This document shows positions 43,918 to 51,640 of a DNA stretch of 64,000 bases, piece after piece; position 1 is the first letter of the stretch; the number at the start of each line of letters is the position of its first letter. The notes beneath the pieces are model-generated. The model saw nothing but the letters and a program-made list of their open reading frames with translations. It was not told the DNA's origin and searched no databases. The stretch comes from Yoonia sp. BS5-3 (GTDB lineage Bacteria; Pseudomonadota; Alphaproteobacteria; Rhodobacterales; Rhodobacteraceae). The stretch spans positions 1,762,001 to 1,826,000 of the forward strand of contig NZ_CP150951.2 of the NCBI RefSeq assembly GCF_038069655.2. The letters are read 5' to 3'. Position numbers and translations under genes: made by a program.

Positions 43918-44606
43918 TCGGCGGCCTTTGACATCGCTTCGTCGATCCGGCCATCGCGCAATCGCACCACGCGATCACAGCGACTGGCCAGTTCGTTGGC
44001 ATGGGTGACCATGATCAATGTGGCGCCATGCCGGTCGCGCAAGTCAAATAATAGATCGATAATCGCAGCGCCATTTGCTTCATCCAGATTGCCCGTTGGC
44101 TCATCAGCAAGCAGCAAACGGGGGCGCGGGGCCGAGGCGCGGGCAAGTGCCACGCGCTGTTGCTCCCCGCCGGACATTTGATTGGGATAATGATTGATCC
44201 GTTCGGCAAGACCGACGGCGTTCAACTCGGCCTCTGCCCGGTCAAAAGCATCACGTTGACCGGCCAGCTCAAGCGGGGTTGCGACGTTTTCCAATGCTGT
44301 CATTGTCGGTATGAGGTGGAAAGACTGAAACACGACCCCCATATTGTCCCTGCGAAAGAGGGCAAGCTGGTCTTCATTCATCGCGGTTAGATCCTGGCCG
44401 AGTGCCGTGATCTTGCCTGATGTTGCCTGTTCCAGCCCGCCCATCAGCATAAGGAGTGATGATTTGCCCGACCCACTTGGCCCCACGAGCCCCAATGTTT
44501 CGCCAGATGTCACCGTAAGCGAAATGTCATGTAAGATATCGACCTGTCCGGCGTTGCCATCAAGTGACAGGCAGGTATCGGTCATTGAGAGTATCGGATC
44601 AGGCAT
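43914..44606 (-). CDS. ABC transporter ATPase (YbbA/LolD-like)
   Basis: 230 residues. Walker A GPSGSGKSSLL is near 40-50, the signature MSGGEQQRVALARA near 144-157 and the Walker B region LLLADEPTGNLDE near 164-176. It belongs to the LolD/MacB/YbbA class that energises FtsX-type permeases. The ATG at 44606 is used; a second in-frame ATG at 44585 is possible. It is divergent from tesA with almost no gap, so their control regions overlap. Confidence 0.9.
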   Translation of the reverse strand: MPDPILSMTDTCLSLDGNAGQVDILHDISLTVTSGETLGLVGPSGSGKSSLLMLMGGLEQATSGKITALGQDLTAMNEDQLALFRRDNMGVVFQSFHLIPTMTALENVATPLELAGQRDAFDRAEAELNAVGLAERINHYPNQMSGGEQQRVALARASAPRPRLLLADEPTGNLDEANGAAIIDLLFDLRDRHGATLIMVTHANELASRCDRVVRLRDGRIDEAMSKAAE

Positions 44607-44658
44607 TCAGCACACTTTCGGTCTGGGTCTGACTTTTGCATATGGTGCGGGTGGTACA

Positions 44659-45288
44659 TTGCGCAACCTCACTAGCGCGCTTTTGATAACAACCGGTTTC
44701 GCCCAGGCTGAAACGGTCACGATAGCGGCGCTGGGTGACAGTCTGACTGCAGGCTATGGTCTGCCGCAAGGGGACGGGTTTGTTCCTCAATTGCAGGCCT
44801 GGCTGGATGCGCAAGGGGCTGATGTGGAAATTCGCAACGCCGGCGTGTCGGGCGATACAACTGCCGGTGGGCTCAGCCGTGTCGATTGGACCCTAACCCC
44901 GGATGTTGATGCGATGATCGTGTCCTTGGGCGGCAATGATTATCTGCGCGGGATTGACCCTGCAGTGAGCCAGCAAAACCTGGATGGCATTCTCAGCGCG
45001 GGTGTCGCGGCTGATGTGGACATGCTGCTTGTCGGGTTGACGGTTGGTGCGAATTACGGGCTTGATTACAAATCGCAGTTCGAAGGGATGTACACAGAGC
45101 TGGCCGAAAAACATGACGTGCCGCTTTACCCTGATTATGCAATCGGGTTACGGGCTGCGGCTGGCATGCAGGACGGTATGATGGAATTTATGCAGGCAGA
45201 TGGGCTACATCCCAACAAAGACGGGGTGGCGCTGATCGTGGCAGCGATTGGGCCGACGATCCTCGATCTTGTGGCAACAGCGCAATAG
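44659..45288 (+). CDS. tesA: Periplasmic arylesterase / lysophospholipase (TesA, SGNH fold)
   Basis: About 209 residues if the TTG at 44659 is the start, giving a short signal peptide ending TTGFAQA. SGNH blocks are ALGDSLTAGYGL (block I serine), NAGVSGDTTAGG, SLGGNDYLRG and ADGLHPN (Asp/His). TesA hydrolyses thioesters and lysophospholipids in the periplasm. No ATG or GTG lies in this frame between the ybbA start and the mature protein; an ATG at 44642 is in another frame. So either TTG (or upstream CTG/ATT) is used, or the 5' end carries an indel. The stop is 3 nt before the next gene. Confidence 0.88.
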   Translation: MRNLTSALLITTGFAQAETVTIAALGDSLTAGYGLPQGDGFVPQLQAWLDAQGADVEIRNAGVSGDTTAGGLSRVDWTLTPDVDAMIVSLGGNDYLRGIDPAVSQQNLDGILSAGVAADVDMLLVGLTVGANYGLDYKSQFEGMYTELAEKHDVPLYPDYAIGLRAAAGMQDGMMEFMQADGLHPNKDGVALIVAAIGPTILDLVATAQ

Positions 45289-45291
45289 ATC

Positions 45292-45873
45292 ATGCCGGGC
45301 CGGTTCTTTTTGACCCGACCGATTATGGGTATCGCAGACCCGCCACGCCGGAATATTGCCCCAGGCGAACAGGTCATCACGCTCACTATGAAGGGCGCGG
45401 AACATATGCGATGGGGCATGATTCCGGTGGGGCGGGTGAACGCACGGGGGCGCCCGGTCATGGAAACTATCGTGAATGCCCGGTCTGAAACAGTCTTTGA
45501 CAAATCGGCTTTCGCAGACGTCAAACGGGCAATTGTCCCTGTTGAAGGATGGTATGAATGGACCGGCGAAAAGCGGCGCAAGCAACCGTGGCGGATTTCG
45601 CGAAAAGACCGAGAGCTGCTTTACTTTGCGGCGATCTATGACGTCTGGGACGGACCGGGCGGCGTGCAGGTTCCGCAGGTCGCGACAATCACTTGTGCCC
45701 CGTCTGCCGATGTCCGTGAAATCCATCACCGCATGGGGGTGATCTTGGATGAGGATCAGTTGGATCCGTGGTTATCTGCGGATGACGAGAAAGCCAAAGC
45801 CCTGATGCAACCCTATCCCGATGGCAGGTTATCTGTCGAAAAAGCGGATGATGTGGACTGGAACGCACCATGA
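45292..45873 (+). CDS. HMCES/YedK (SRAP)-like protein lacking catalytic Cys2
   Basis: 193 residues. SRAP-fold motifs are present: NIAPGEQV, MRWGMIPVG, IVNARSET (Asn), PVEGWYEW (Glu) and REIHHRMGVIL (His). Normal family members begin Met-Cys-Gly-Arg, where Cys2 forms the thiazolidine link to abasic sites in single-stranded DNA. Here the start is MPGRFF, with Pro in place of Cys. The region after the N-terminus is also short. It may therefore bind DNA or abasic sites without covalent capture, or have a different role. It is 3 nt downstream of tesA and probably co-transcribed. Confidence 0.85.
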   Translation: MPGRFFLTRPIMGIADPPRRNIAPGEQVITLTMKGAEHMRWGMIPVGRVNARGRPVMETIVNARSETVFDKSAFADVKRAIVPVEGWYEWTGEKRRKQPWRISRKDRELLYFAAIYDVWDGPGGVQVPQVATITCAPSADVREIHHRMGVILDEDQLDPWLSADDEKAKALMQPYPDGRLSVEKADDVDWNAP

Positions 45874-45911
45874 CGCTAGACTTTCAACCCTAACAAGAAT
45901 GGGAGAATATT

Positions 45912-46115
45912 ATGTCAGTCGCTAAGGTCACAGAGATTATCGCATCATCATCCAAGTCTTTTGATGATGCCGTCGAAAACGGAATCAAAAAAGCCTCTAA
46001 GACGCTCAAAGGGATCACTGGCGCGTGGGTCGCTGATCAAAAGGTGACCGTGAAGGACGGCAAGATTGACGAATATCGCGTGGTCATGAAAGTCACCTTT
46101 GTCTTGCATGACTAA
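45912..46115 (+). CDS. Dodecin family flavin-binding protein
   Basis: 67 residues, the normal dodecin size. It starts MSVAKVTEIIASSSKSFDDA and contains VKDGKIDEYRVVMKVTFVL at the end. Dodecins are hollow twelve-subunit particles that store or shield flavins (riboflavin, FMN or FAD) in the cytoplasm. The usual ligand tryptophan is present in GAWVADQKV. A GGGAGAA ribosome site precedes the ATG. It has its own promoter or follows the SRAP gene by 38 nt, and it ends at a bidirectional terminator. Confidence 0.9.
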   Translation: MSVAKVTEIIASSSKSFDDAVENGIKKASKTLKGITGAWVADQKVTVKDGKIDEYRVVMKVTFVLHD

Positions 46116-46145
46116 AGAGTGCGGGCAGACGATGCCCCAAAACAA

Positions 46146-46172
46146 AAGGGCGCCTGGTTTGGCGCCCTTCTT
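46146..46172. terminator. Bidirectional terminator between dodecin and csp genes
   Basis: AAGGGCGCC (46146-46154), loop TGGTTT, GGCGCCCTT (46161-46169), followed by CTTCTT on the plus strand. On the minus strand the stem runs into CCCTTTTGTTTT. It serves the dodecin gene and the convergent cold-shock gene. Confidence 0.85.
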
Positions 46173-46190
46173 GCGTGATATACTGCGCCT

Positions 46191-46400
46191 TTAGTCGGCC
46201 AGTGTAAGGTTCACCGCAGCTTCGCGGCCATCACGGCCTGCTTCGATGTCAAAATTGACTTTCTGGTCATCTCTGAGGCCGGTCAAACCTGACCGCTCAA
46301 CCGCTGAGATATGGACAAAAACGTCCTTTGAACCACCATCCGGTGCAATAAATCCGTAACCTTTGGTGGTGTTGAACCACTTGACAGTGCCTGAAGCCAT
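46191..46400 (-). CDS. Cold-shock domain protein, copy 1
   Basis: 69 residues, one cold-shock OB fold. RNP motifs KGYGFI (about 16-21) and VFVHIS (about 30-35) bind single-stranded RNA/DNA. The ATG at 46400 begins [16 protein letters not shown]; upstream in-frame text is the leader. AAGGA lies upstream. The protein is nearly the same as copy 2 (46639-46845), so the two are tandem duplicates. An RNA-chaperone role is expected. Confidence 0.93.
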   Translation of the reverse strand: MASGTVKWFNTTKGYGFIAPDGGSKDVFVHISAVERSGLTGLRDDQKVNFDIEAGRDGREAAVNLTLAD

Positions 46401-46432
46401 GTCCTTGTCTTCCTTATATTTTCCGCTCGCGG

Positions 46433-46475
46433 GAGTGCAGCGGTCCGGCGCGGTCAAACTTCAATCGAAGGACTG
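46433..46475 (-). promoter_or_regulatory. Conserved leader segment of csp copy 1
   Basis: A 43-nt stretch 33-75 nt upstream of the csp start. It aligns without gaps to the leader of copy 2 (46879-46921): both read GAGTGC at one end and AATCGAA(A/G)GACTG at the other, with CCGGC between, about two thirds identical by eye. Conservation outside the coding part suggests a functional 5' untranslated element, as known for cspA-type messages. Confidence 0.55.
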
Positions 46476-46591
46476 GGCCGTAAGAGCAGACAGTGGTCGA
46501 TAGAATAACGTCGCGTCTTAATCATGCCATAAAATGCGGCATATTGGAAGACAGTCATCAAATATTGAACTTATTGGCGGCGATACGCCAA

Positions 46592-46620
46592 CAAAAAGGG
46601 CGCGCAACAGATTGCGCGCC
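46592..46620 (-). terminator. Intrinsic terminator of csp copy 2
   Basis: Minus-strand stem GGCGCGCAA/TTGCGCGCC (46620-46612 and 46607-46599) with a 4-nt loop, followed by CCTTTTTGT. It lies 19 nt after the stop of the second cold-shock gene. Confidence 0.85.
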
Positions 46621-46638
46621 GCTGGTATTCTGGGCGGG

Positions 46639-46845
46639 TTACGCCAGCGCGAGGTTCACAGCAGACTCGCGGCCATCGCGGCCAGCTTCGATATCAAATG
46701 TGACCTTTTGATCGTCTTGAAGGCCTGTCAGGCCCGAACGCTCAACGGCAGAAATATGGACGAAAACGTCCTTTGCGCCGCCATCAGGTGCGATAAAGCC
46801 ATAACCCTTGGTTGTGTTGAACCATTTCACGGTGCCAGTTGCCAT
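46639..46845 (-). CDS. Cold-shock domain protein, copy 2
   Basis: 68 residues beginning [22 protein letters not shown], with RNP motifs KGYGFI and VFVHIS. The ATG at 46845 follows AAAGGA at normal spacing. It differs from copy 1 at only a handful of residues. Each copy has its own terminator and leader, so the two are expressed as separate units that can be controlled differently. Confidence 0.93.
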   Translation of the reverse strand: MATGTVKWFNTTKGYGFIAPDGGAKDVFVHISAVERSGLTGLQDDQKVTFDIEAGRDGRESAVNLALA

Positions 46846-46878
46846 CGTGTTTTCCTTTGTATTTAGTGCCGCCCGCTT

Positions 46879-46921
46879 GAGTGCGACGGCCCGGCTTCTG
46901 CAGTTCAAAATCGAAAGACTG
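46879..46921 (-). promoter_or_regulatory. Conserved leader segment of csp copy 2
   Basis: The counterpart of 46433-46475, at the same distance from its gene (34-76 nt upstream of the ATG). The shared blocks are GAGTGC, CCGGC and the AATCGAA...GACTG end. Confidence 0.55.
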
Positions 46922-47107
46922 CAGCCGAAAGGGAAGACAGTGGGTCGAGTTGTATAACATCCGCATACCGCACATGGGGTCTTACGGTTGAAAAAGCAAG
47001 AATTTTTCTAAAGAGCGGCGCTTCGTCAAACTTGGTGAGTGAAGTAAAAGTAGGACGGGTGACCCCGATATCGGTTTTCCCGCCCCTGAATTTTTGCGTC
47101 GGTTCTG

Positions 47108-48763
47108 TTAACGCACGAATTTCTTGTGCTTCATCCGTTTTGGTTCCAGTGCGTCTGCGCCGAGCCGTCGCTTTTTGTCTTCTTCATAGTCGGTGAAGGC
47201 CCCTTGGAACCACTCCACATGGGCATCGCCTTCAAAGGCAAGGATGTGCGTGCAGATTCGGTCCAGGAAGAACCGGTCGTGGCTGATGACCACGGCGCAG
47301 CCGGCGAAATCGACCAGAGCGTCTTCGAGCGCGCGCAGCGTTTCGACGTCCAGGTCGTTGGTCGGCTCGTCGAGGAGCAGCACGTTGCCCCCCGATTTGA
47401 GCAGTTTGGCCATATGCACCCGGTTACGTTCACCACCCGACAGCATGCCGAGTTTTTTCTGCTGATCGCCGCCTTTGAAGTTGAAGGCCGAGCAGTAGGC
47501 GCGCGAGTTCATTGAGGCGTCTCCAAGCTCGATGATCTCGGCCCCGCCGCTGATCTCCTCCCACACGGTGTTTTCCGCATCAAGCGCATCGCGGGACTGG
47601 TCCACATAGGCCAGTTTTACCGTGTCGCCGTAGCTGACGGTGCCTTCGTCTGGTTCGTTCTGACCCGTGAGCATGGAAAAGAGTGTGGATTTACCCGCCC
47701 CGTTGGGCCCTATCACCCCGACGATGCCGCCGGGGGGCAGATCGAAGCTGAGGTTTTCAATCAAGAGCTTGTCGCCCATCGCTTTTTTCAGCCCGTCGAC
47801 CTCGATCACCTTGGACCCCAATCGCGGACCATTGGGGATGATGATCTGGGCGCGCCCGACCTTGTCGCGCTCGGACTGACCCGCCATTTCATTATAGGCG
47901 GCGATCCGGGCTTTGGATTTGGCCTGCCGCGCCTTGGCCCCTTGGCGCATCCATTCCAACTCGCGCGCGAGGGTGCGCTGTTTGGATTTGTCTTCTTTGG
48001 CTTCGCGTTCCAGCCGCTTGGCTTTGGCTTCCAGCCAGCTTGAATAGTTGCCTTCATGCGGGATGCCAGAGCCGCGGTCGAGTTCCAGGATCCAGCCGGT
48101 AATGGCATCCAGGAAGTAGCGATCGTGCGTGACGATCAGGCAGGTGCCTTTGTAGTCAATCAGGTGCTGCTGCAGCCAGGCGATGGTTTCGGCGTCGAGG
48201 TGGTTGGTCGGTTCATCAAGCAGCAGCATGTCAGGCGCTTCGAGCAGAAGCTTGCAGAGCGCGACGCGGCGCTTTTCCCCGCCGGAGAGCGTGTCGACAT
48301 TTGCGTCATCAGGGGGGCAGCGCAGCGCCTCCATGCTGATGTCGATCTGCGCGTCGAGATCCCAGAGGTTCTGGCTGTCTATCTGATCCTGCAGCTGCGC
48401 CATCTCATCGGCGGTTTCTTCGGAATAGTTCATCGCCACTTCGTTGTAGCGGTCTAGGATCGCCTTTTTGTCCGCCACGCCCAGCATGACGTTTTCACGC
48501 ACGCTGAGGTTTGGATCAAGCTCGGGCTCCTGTGGCAGGTATCCCACGCGCGCACCTTCCGCGGCCCAGGCCTCGCCCTGAAATTCCTTGTCTTGGCCCG
48601 CCATGATCCGCATCAGCGTGGATTTACCGGTGCCGTTGACCCCGACCACCCCGATCTTGACACCAGGCAGGAAGTTTAGCCGTATGTTTTCAAATACCTT
48701 TTTGCCGCCGGGATAGGTTTTGGACACGCCGTCCATGAAATAGACGAATTGATTGGCTGCCAT
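47108..48763 (-). CDS. ettA: Energy-dependent translational throttle protein EttA (ABC-F)
   Basis: 551 residues with two ABC ATPase domains and no membrane part. Walker A motifs are GVNGTGKSTLM (near 40) and GPNGAGKSTLF (near 355). Signatures are LSGGEKRRVALC and LSGGERNRVHMA, each followed by LLLDEPTNHLD or LLLDEPTNDLD. The N-terminus FVYFMDGVSKTYPGGKKVFENI is typical of EttA. It binds the ribosomal E site and gates the first elongation steps according to ATP/ADP level. Length is as expected. Confidence 0.95.
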   Translation of the reverse strand: MAANQFVYFMDGVSKTYPGGKKVFENIRLNFLPGVKIGVVGVNGTGKSTLMRIMAGQDKEFQGEAWAAEGARVGYLPQEPELDPNLSVRENVMLGVADKKAILDRYNEVAMNYSEETADEMAQLQDQIDSQNLWDLDAQIDISMEALRCPPDDANVDTLSGGEKRRVALCKLLLEAPDMLLLDEPTNHLDAETIAWLQQHLIDYKGTCLIVTHDRYFLDAITGWILELDRGSGIPHEGNYSSWLEAKAKRLEREAKEDKSKQRTLARELEWMRQGAKARQAKSKARIAAYNEMAGQSERDKVGRAQIIIPNGPRLGSKVIEVDGLKKAMGDKLLIENLSFDLPPGGIVGVIGPNGAGKSTLFSMLTGQNEPDEGTVSYGDTVKLAYVDQSRDALDAENTVWEEISGGAEIIELGDASMNSRAYCSAFNFKGGDQQKKLGMLSGGERNRVHMAKLLKSGGNVLLLDEPTNDLDVETLRALEDALVDFAGCAVVISHDRFFLDRICTHILAFEGDAHVEWFQGAFTDYEEDKKRRLGADALEPKRMKHKKFVR

Positions 48764-48854
48764 TTAAGGACGCTCCGCTGTATTGAGGTTTGACCCTAAA
48801 TAGCTGCCCCATTGCTGCGTGGCAATCGGTCTTAGATCGGACGCCCGATGCGTG

Positions 48855-49778
48855 CTAAAGACCGAGTTTGGATGCGACCGAATAAAGCCCGACAACGGTG
48901 TTCATATTGCCGGTCATGGTGTTGGCGCCATTGAACATGATGCTGCGTTGTTCAGCATCCAGGCTGTGCCCGGCCAACACCCGATCGACAATTGGTTTCA
49001 AAATGGCCCAATCGCTGATCACGACATCAAGACCTGCCGTGATCTCTTCATTTGGCGGAAGTTTGATCCCGGCCTCTGGCATGCCATAGCGCAACGCGTT
49101 GAGAGACGTATCAAACATTTGTGCGGTTGCATCCAGCTCGGCTAGGGCCGTTTCAACATTTAGTCCAGATGATATCAGGCAGACATTTTTGGACATGCGC
49201 TGGGTCAACATGCGTTGGCGTCCGGCAATATCGATGACCAGTGCATCAGCTTGAAGCAGCGCTGTAGGGTCCGAATATTGCGCGGAAATCTGGCTGACCA
49301 TGAGCTTTGCCATGTCTAGTAGGGGCGCGCTTTGATCGGCGAATGTCGCAACCGTTTCTGGGCTGCCTTGATCGGCTAGGATCGTCGCACCAGAAGCGGC
49401 GGCAGGCCCCCAGAGTTCACGCAGCTTCGACAGGCCGACCAGCGTGCGGCGTCGTTCCTCGGGGCCGATGATGCCAAGATCGTTATTGCCGAATTCTAGG
49501 GCGTCGACGATCATTTGGAATTCTTCCTTGGCTGCGCCAAGCGCTGGGCCGCTGATATTGGGATCGATATCTGCCGCGTAATTACAACCCGCTGCCACGA
49601 TACGTTGGCTGAGCATACGCAGCTTTCCCGAAAAATCGATGCGTTGGCTGGCGCCGGTATCTTCAATAAATTGCGGGGTGTTCGTGTCTGCGTGAACGGA
49701 TGTCGCGCCAGCGGCAAGGCCTAGCAACACGGCGATGCAGGTTAGTTTTCGGGGAAATTGTCTGGGAAAGATATGCAT
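48855..49778 (-). CDS. Exported protein with two PilJ-type sensor domains
   Basis: 307 residues. The ATG at 49778 has GAGG upstream and gives a signal peptide MHIFPRQFPRKL...ATSVHA of about 30 residues. Two helical domains of the type IV pili methyl-accepting chemotaxis transducer N-terminal (PilJ) class follow, marked by SGKLRMLSQRIVAAGCNYA (about 50-68) and AGRQRMLTQRMSKNVCLIS (about 175). This domain is the periplasmic sensor of NarX/PilJ-like receptors, but here no transmembrane or signalling domain follows, so the protein is free in the periplasm. It resembles the next protein upstream (50067-51521), so the two are paralogues. The ligand is unknown. Confidence 0.75.
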   Translation of the reverse strand: MHIFPRQFPRKLTCIAVLLGLAAGATSVHADTNTPQFIEDTGASQRIDFSGKLRMLSQRIVAAGCNYAADIDPNISGPALGAAKEEFQMIVDALEFGNNDLGIIGPEERRRTLVGLSKLRELWGPAAASGATILADQGSPETVATFADQSAPLLDMAKLMVSQISAQYSDPTALLQADALVIDIAGRQRMLTQRMSKNVCLISSGLNVETALAELDATAQMFDTSLNALRYGMPEAGIKLPPNEEITAGLDVVISDWAILKPIVDRVLAGHSLDAEQRSIMFNGANTMTGNMNTVVGLYSVASKLGL

Positions 49779-50066
49779 AGGTACCTCGTTGTACTGCGCC
49801 AGCAAAAAGGTGCTGACAGTTAAACTGAAACTGGTGAACGGAGGGTCAGGTCGCCAAATACCGTGGCGACAAGACTGACAAGGGCCTTGGTTTCCTTTCT
49901 GACTGTCGTTGTATCGAACCGCCAAAACACGCGGCCGATTGATTGACCTAAGGGCAACATATCTTCAAAATTTGCACAAAAAAAGGCAAAATTACCCAAA
50001 AGCTGCCAACAGATCGCGCGATCCGTGTCCAAGCTGATGGTCTGCGCGTGTCTGAGTGGCCGCCGA

Positions 50067-51521
50067 TTACATCAGGTTTTGCACATTGATCCCGAACGCG
50101 ATTGCACCAATCACTTCGCCTGTCTGCGGATCTTCGATCGCCAAGGCGGCTTGGGATTGATAAAAGCCGGTGCTTTCGTGGAATTCGATTTCAGAGATAT
50201 GAAGTGCGCCCGGCCCGGCCAGAAACGTCTCACGCCAGATCGGTTCATCGCCCTGCCAATAGTCTGCTGTCTCAACGCTTTGGGCGACATTCAGGCCCTT
50301 GTTATCCATAACCAAAACCTCCGTCACGAAACCGGCTGTCATCATCTGCTGATCGTTCAACCAGACCGACAACGGATGGCTTAGCAAAGCTTGGGTATCC
50401 GGGGTCTGTGTTTCCGGATCGCCAGATTGCCAAGCGGCATCAAGTGCCGTGATCTCGGCTTGGGTCAAATCGGCATGACGCGCGTTCTGGGCTTTGACGG
50501 CTTCGATCAGGGCTGGGTCGGCGGTCCATTCGGTCAGGGCAGTGCGGGCGAACGCCTCAAGCGGGACACGATAAACGCCCTCTCTGCCGGGCGATGCAAT
50601 GAGATACAGTGTAATTGTATTATTCATCGCAACAGAAAGCTGATCAGCCAAAGCCGCGGCATTGATCACATCATCCGGGCTTGGCGTTTCGCCAGCCAGC
50701 GCGGCATCAAATAGCGTTCGGCCCTCTTGCCATTGTGTGTAGGTGCGCTCCAGACTGTCTTTGACGGCCTCATTTGGGGGCGCGTGAATGCCTGCATCTG
50801 GAAAACCGTCGCGCAACGCGACCAAAGTGCGCTCAAACAAATCGACGGTTTCGGCAAGCTCATCCAATGTTCTTTCATCGCCCGTCTGGGTGGTCATTTC
50901 GCACATGGCGCGGGACATCCGATAGGCGAGGGCACGTTGCCGCAATGCAAAGTTTAGGACCGTTGCGTCGCTTTGCAGCAATTCCTGCGGATTTGAGTAT
51001 TGGCCCGATATGACAGAAGCCAGCAGCACGCTTTGATCAAAAAGGCCAGCGTAGCTATCGCTGATAACAGCGGCATCATCATCGGTGCCGTTGCCATTTG
51101 CCAGACGGTTGGCCGAGGCGGCAATGGGGGCCCATGCAATCACGGTGTTGAACAAAGCATCAACGGTCAATGCGCGTGTTTCGGGCGTTGGAATGCCCAA
51201 GGCGGGGTTTCCGTGTTCCAATGCGGTGATGATGACATTGAAGTCATTCATTGTCACAGCCAATTCATATCGCGCGGCTTCAGCATCGATTTGGCCATGG
51301 AACCGGCAACTGGCCGAGGCAATAGCCTCAGTCAAAGATCGCAAATTGTCGGAAAGGTTCACGCGGGCTTTGCCGCCATCATAAAGATCAGGATCGATCA
51401 GTTGGGCAAAAGAGGTGCTTGGTGTCGCGACAGCACCCAACATGCCAATACCGAGTAGCGCACCTGCAAAAAGTCGACGGCATGTCGTTTTCTTTGGGGT
51501 AGAGGGGCGACGTTCGATCAT
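50067..51521 (-). CDS. Exported PilJ-type sensor protein with cache-like C-terminal domain
   Basis: 484 residues from the ATG at 51521 (the frame extends to a TTG at 51533). The signal peptide ends near TSFA. Two PilJ-like blocks are marked by SDNLRSLTEAIASASCRFH and ALRQRALAYRMSRAMCEMT, the counterparts of the arginine-rich motifs in the neighbouring 307-residue paralogue. The last about 120 residues (VTEVLVMDNKGLNVAQS..., YWQGDEPIWRETF, GEVIGAIAFGINV) look like a single cache ligand-binding domain. No membrane anchor or output domain is present. It sits between its paralogue and a PstS-OmpA fusion on one strand, suggesting a shared periplasmic sensing or binding role. Confidence 0.72.
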   Translation of the reverse strand: MIERRPSTPKKTTCRRLFAGALLGIGMLGAVATPSTSFAQLIDPDLYDGGKARVNLSDNLRSLTEAIASASCRFHGQIDAEAARYELAVTMNDFNVIITALEHGNPALGIPTPETRALTVDALFNTVIAWAPIAASANRLANGNGTDDDAAVISDSYAGLFDQSVLLASVISGQYSNPQELLQSDATVLNFALRQRALAYRMSRAMCEMTTQTGDERTLDELAETVDLFERTLVALRDGFPDAGIHAPPNEAVKDSLERTYTQWQEGRTLFDAALAGETPSPDDVINAAALADQLSVAMNNTITLYLIASPGREGVYRVPLEAFARTALTEWTADPALIEAVKAQNARHADLTQAEITALDAAWQSGDPETQTPDTQALLSHPLSVWLNDQQMMTAGFVTEVLVMDNKGLNVAQSVETADYWQGDEPIWRETFLAGPGALHISEIEFHESTGFYQSQAALAIEDPQTGEVIGAIAFGINVQNLM

Positions 51522-51640
51522 GGCGTGTTCCAATCCGTTGATTGCAACCGATTGCTATTACGCCATGATCGTCACGTCGACGATATTTCAGGCGTTGCAC
51601 CGTTTGTTGATCGCGGTGCAACACCAGATGACTTATCCGT

